Of a stretch of DNA of 36,060 bases, positions 33,038 through 36,060 are shown piece after piece (position 1 is the first letter of the stretch; every line of letters begins with the position of its first letter). Origin of the DNA: Thermoproteota archaeon (GTDB taxonomy: Archaea > Korarchaeota > Korarchaeia > Korarchaeales > Korarchaeaceae); the NCBI GenBank assembly GCA_003661365.1, contig QMVZ01000002.1, forward strand, positions 1-36,060, written 5' to 3'. The notes beneath the pieces are model-generated. The model was given only the letters and a program-made list of their open reading frames with translations, was not told the DNA's origin and searched no databases. The position numbers and the translations under genes are program-made.

Positions 33038-33077
33038 ATGCTTTAAAGTTTTCCTCGATCACAAAGACTTGTAGAGA

Positions 33078-33725
33078 ATGGAAGAATTTTCTAAAGTACT
33101 CAAACAACTCAATGATTTTCTAGATTCTATCAAACCCGGGGTAGGTCCTTCTCCCAAGTTTACAGCATCTCACGCCATCATGTGTCTGTACATAATAGCA
33201 GAGAAACAACCTATTGGAAGAAAGAAACTATCAGCAGAACTTGGGATTGGTGAAGGAAGCGCGAGAAGCTTGTTAGCTCGGCTAAAACGTCTAGGATTAT
33301 TGGATATCTCCAAAAAAGGTCTTATGCTCAATAAACAGGGAGAAGAATTCCTCAAGAGGCTCAGCCTTTTGATAAGTCCTCCGAAACGCGTTTCAGCTGA
33401 AAAAATAGCCATTAGCCGAATATCGACAGCCATCTTAGTTCGAGGTGTTGCTGAGAAAGTAGGCAATGGTATGAGAGTTAGAGATGCGGCAGTAAGTCAG
33501 GGAGCATCTGGTGCAACCACCCTAATCTTCATGGGAGGAAAGCTTCAGATACCTGGTGTGAGTCAAGACGCCGAGACCGACTTTCCAGAGGAAGTTGGAA
33601 GCCTAGTTGAAGAACTCAAGCCTAGAGAGGGCGATGCCATCATACTAGGAACCGCAGAGAGGTGGAGAGACGCTGAGCTTGGAGCTATAGCCGGCGCTCT
33701 CTCCTTGCTAGGAGTTGGCTGGTAG
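33078..33725 (+). CDS. DUF4443-family protein with N-terminal winged HTH
   Basis: GRKKLSAELGIGEGSARSLLARLKRLGLLDISKKGLMLNKQGEEFL wHTH; C-terminal DAIILGTAERWRDAELGAIAGALSLLG. Confidence 0.78.
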   Translation: MEEFSKVLKQLNDFLDSIKPGVGPSPKFTASHAIMCLYIIAEKQPIGRKKLSAELGIGEGSARSLLARLKRLGLLDISKKGLMLNKQGEEFLKRLSLLISPPKRVSAEKIAISRISTAILVRGVAEKVGNGMRVRDAAVSQGASGATTLIFMGGKLQIPGVSQDAETDFPEEVGSLVEELKPREGDAIILGTAERWRDAELGAIAGALSLLGVGW

Positions 33726-34851
33726 GCGAGAGGATGACCTCTTGAAGAAGTGGTTTGAAGAGCTTGTAATAAACCCAAATCCTGTTATCAGTTCCCTCTG
33801 TTACTCGATTTTAAGGATAGAGCCTTACTCTACCTGCCCTCATGCCTGTACATACTGCTTTAGGAGGTGGGCAGCTGAGACTAGGAAGAACTTGATCAAT
33901 ACCGGGCAGATCAAGGCTTTTCGTAGAATAGCTGACTTCATAGCAGCTAGAGGGATTAAGACAATACCTTTTAGGATCTCAACGCTGTGCGATCCCTTTT
34001 CTGAACCAGAGAGGCGTTTTAAAATGACCCTTAAGCTTCTTAGAGTTGCAAGGAACAAGAGAATCCGCATAATCCTGTCAACGAAGTCAAACTTGGTAGT
34101 AGAAGATCCTTGGATATATGAGATAGAGCAGCTCTCCCAAATGGGCCTGGTAGCAGTACAATTTACCTTGATAACTCTTGAGGAATCTCTTTCCAAAAAA
34201 TTGGAGCCAATGGCACCTTTACCCTCAGAGAGGTTAGATGCTATGGAAAGACTTCACAAAAAAGGAGTTCCCATAATTTTGAGGCTTCAACCCATAATAC
34301 CTGGCTTGAACGATTCTTCAAATTCATTACTAGAGGTTATTATGGAAGCAAAGGCCTCTGGAGCTGAAAGAGTCATAATTGAGTGTCTAAGAGTCAAAAT
34401 AGGTGATTCTTTCTCCAGAGAAATAGGGTTAGATGAAAACTGCTTGGTTCCCTATTACGGATCCAAGCACTTGTTAGGCGTTGATTTCCCACATATGAAA
34501 AGGATATCAGAATCAGTTCGTACTATAGTTGATGCCTGCGGAATGTCATTTTCCGGATATAAGGAAACTCTATTTCCCCTTTACACGGCTGAGAACTGCT
34601 GCGGAATTGATCTACTAAAGAACGCTTGTATTAGAATAACTCTTAGAGAGATCTTCGGGAAGGCAAAGGGAATAGAAGATTTAGAGGGCCTGCTGGCTGA
34701 GCTAAGTAGAGATGAGAGGTTCATCGAATCCCATCTGGATGATTTGCCTAGGCCGATAGCCAGAAAGATAAGAGCTCATCAGAAGGTTCTGAAAAGGACT
34801 ATTGGCTCAGAAACAACGCGAAGTCATTTCTTTCCAATATTACAAAGTTAA
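33715..34851 (+). CDS. Radical SAM protein, SPL-like (TTG start overlapping upstream gene by 11 nt)
   Basis: YSTCPHACTYCFRRWA (CxxxCxxC); RISTLCDPFSEPERRFKMTLKLLRVARNKRIRIILSTKS; C-terminal Cys cluster NCCGIDLLKNACI. Confidence 0.87.
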   Translation: MAGRREDDLLKKWFEELVINPNPVISSLCYSILRIEPYSTCPHACTYCFRRWAAETRKNLINTGQIKAFRRIADFIAARGIKTIPFRISTLCDPFSEPERRFKMTLKLLRVARNKRIRIILSTKSNLVVEDPWIYEIEQLSQMGLVAVQFTLITLEESLSKKLEPMAPLPSERLDAMERLHKKGVPIILRLQPIIPGLNDSSNSLLEVIMEAKASGAERVIIECLRVKIGDSFSREIGLDENCLVPYYGSKHLLGVDFPHMKRISESVRTIVDACGMSFSGYKETLFPLYTAENCCGIDLLKNACIRITLREIFGKAKGIEDLEGLLAELSRDERFIESHLDDLPRPIARKIRAHQKVLKRTIGSETTRSHFFPILQS

Positions 34852-34908
34852 AAGCGGTTAATTTCGTCTGAGAATAATTTTTACGGTAAAAATCTAGCCT
34901 GTCGAGAC

Positions 34909-35784
34909 TTAAAATGTAATAACCATACCTGACTTAGTTCTGTGAACAACGTCTCCAAAAGCAGATTTGAATTGTTTTATTGCTTTTTCTCCAGTACAAT
35001 GACCTATGTAGAACTCTTTAACCCCTAGTTTAGCCAGCTCCTCTATTGTTCTTGCAACCCTCTTCTCGCTAACGACCATTAAATGAAGTCCTCCTATTAG
35101 TGCCCTAACCTTTGGAACTCCTGTCACAGACATTGCGTGCTTAACTGTGTTCACAACTCCCCTATGAGAGCATCCGTTTACTACAATCAATTCCTCTCTC
35201 AAATTAATTATCAGAGATAACTCCTCTTCCATTTCATCTTGAACCATTTGTGGAAGAATCCTATATTTGGGGGGAGGAGCTTCAAATTCTGTCACCAAGG
35301 GGATTTTCCCTGATAGAAATATTCCTGGTGCAATCTCTATAGGTATCCAGATAGGAGTTAGCATTCCTTTTAGTTCTACGATTTTCCTTTTGAGAAACGG
35401 CATCCATGTGGTGTGTCTTAGGTATGGATCTACAGCTATGCTCTGTTCGAAGAACTTTTGCCCGTGTAGTATGGGAATCCAGTTATCCCTAGCCCTTAAG
35501 ACCTCTAAGAGACCTCCAGTGTGATCCCAATGCTTGTGAGAGAGGACAATATACGAGACCTTAGATAAATCTAAATTCATCTTTTTCGCATTAGATAGAA
35601 CCTTCTCCCCGGTAATCGACGTGTCAAATAAGATACTTAGGTCCTTTTTTGGGTAATGGGCTCTAACTAGTAGAGAGAGACCCTTTTCCTTTTGTAATTC
35701 TTTAGATTCAGCCTCATCATCCACAAGTATGAATATATCAACCCCCTGTAGCTTAGGTTGTGAGGACACATTAATCGGACTCAT
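34909..35784 (-). CDS. MBL-fold metallo-hydrolase (RFA-P/dihydropteroate synthase-like archaeal family)
   Basis: ILFDTSITGEKVLSNAKKMNLDLSKVSYIVLSHKHWDHTGGL (HxHxDH-like) and FYIGHCTGEKAIKQF. Confidence 0.87.
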   Translation of the reverse strand: MSPINVSSQPKLQGVDIFILVDDEAESKELQKEKGLSLLVRAHYPKKDLSILFDTSITGEKVLSNAKKMNLDLSKVSYIVLSHKHWDHTGGLLEVLRARDNWIPILHGQKFFEQSIAVDPYLRHTTWMPFLKRKIVELKGMLTPIWIPIEIAPGIFLSGKIPLVTEFEAPPPKYRILPQMVQDEMEEELSLIINLREELIVVNGCSHRGVVNTVKHAMSVTGVPKVRALIGGLHLMVVSEKRVARTIEELAKLGVKEFYIGHCTGEKAIKQFKSAFGDVVHRTKSGMVITF

Positions 35785-35856
35785 AGGTAAAATTTTAACC
35801 CATCGCTTCGGTCACTGTCAATTGTGAGACTAAGAGGCAAAGGAAGTGTCTGTATG

Positions 35857-36060
35857 ATGCCAGAGAAAGGAGAAAAATTTCTTATAGTTGCCTCAGGATC
35901 CACCAATCCTGTTAAGAGGGAAGCTACAGAAAGGGCTTTCAGAAGGGCTTTCGGGAAAGTTAAGGTAATTTCTGTTGAAGTAAGCTCAGGGGTACCTCCT
36001 CAGCCAGTTGGAGAGCAAGCCATGATAGGTGCTTTTAACAGGGCTTCAAGGGCATTAGAG
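35857..36060 (+). CDS. DUF84/YjjX-like inosine/xanthosine triphosphatase, N-terminal part (3' truncated by window edge)
   Basis: Open frame to window end: MPEKGEKFLIVASGSTNPVKREATERAFRRAFGKVKVISVEVSSGVPPQPVGEQAMIGAFNRASRALE. Confidence 0.8.
   Translation, partial: MPEKGEKFLIVASGSTNPVKREATERAFRRAFGKVKVISVEVSSGVPPQPVGEQAMIGAFNRASRALE

Noticed and set aside
33840-34196. 118-aa minus-strand ORF inside the radical SAM gene
   Set aside because: Antisense shadow; no independent support.
34877-34893. ATTTTTAC-G-GTAAAAAT inverted repeat between convergent genes
   Set aside because: AT-rich with 1-nt centre; plausible bidirectional terminator but weak and ordinary.
1-36060. CRISPR arrays, tRNA/rRNA genes, insertion sequences
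   Set aside because: Looked for regularly spaced repeats, tRNA-like cloverleaf sequence and transposase motifs; found none that I could support.

Overview
The window is dense archaeal DNA from an F420- and tetrahydromethanopterin-using organism; I cannot fix the taxon from sequence alone. Left part (1-9.5 kb): archaeal Wood-Ljungdahl and CO dehydrogenase maturation genes (3' end of cdhE, RACo/RamA-like ferredoxin-ASKHA activator, CooC-like ATPase, FpoF/FrhB-like F420 oxidoreductase, Mer, CooT-like Ni protein, CofE-like ligase, MFS transporter, Mtd). Centre (10.9-29.2 kb): a beta-oxidation and electron-transfer island (thiolase, DUF35, 3-hydroxyacyl-CoA dehydrogenase, enoyl-CoA hydratase, divergent HdrCB and HdrA, SQR-like flavoprotein plus DUF1641, Lrp regulator with Cys cluster, EtfBA, acyl-CoA dehydrogenase, membrane NarI/Fe-S/CCG fusion resembling ETF:quinone oxidoreductase). 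The island is interrupted by a methyltransferase and an unusual polytopic membrane protein fused to two CDC48-type AAA domains. Right part (29.4-36 kb): GcvH-like lipoyl protein, 4-TM protein, LplA-type ligase with C-terminal accessory domain, minimal ImmA/IrrE-like zincin, ECF-type S component split by a G6 frameshift next to a DUF4430 protein, a DUF4443 HTH protein with a 23-nt perfect palindrome in the shared promoter, an SPL-like radical SAM enzyme, an MBL-fold hydrolase and the start of a DUF84 NTPase. I see no tRNA, rRNA, CRISPR or transposase. The best leads are the membrane-anchored double-AAA protein with a divergent D2 pore loop, the palindrome/DUF4443/ECF/DUF4430 module with its slippery frameshift, the Hdr-ETF-beta-oxidation linkage, and a structured leader before the RACo gene.
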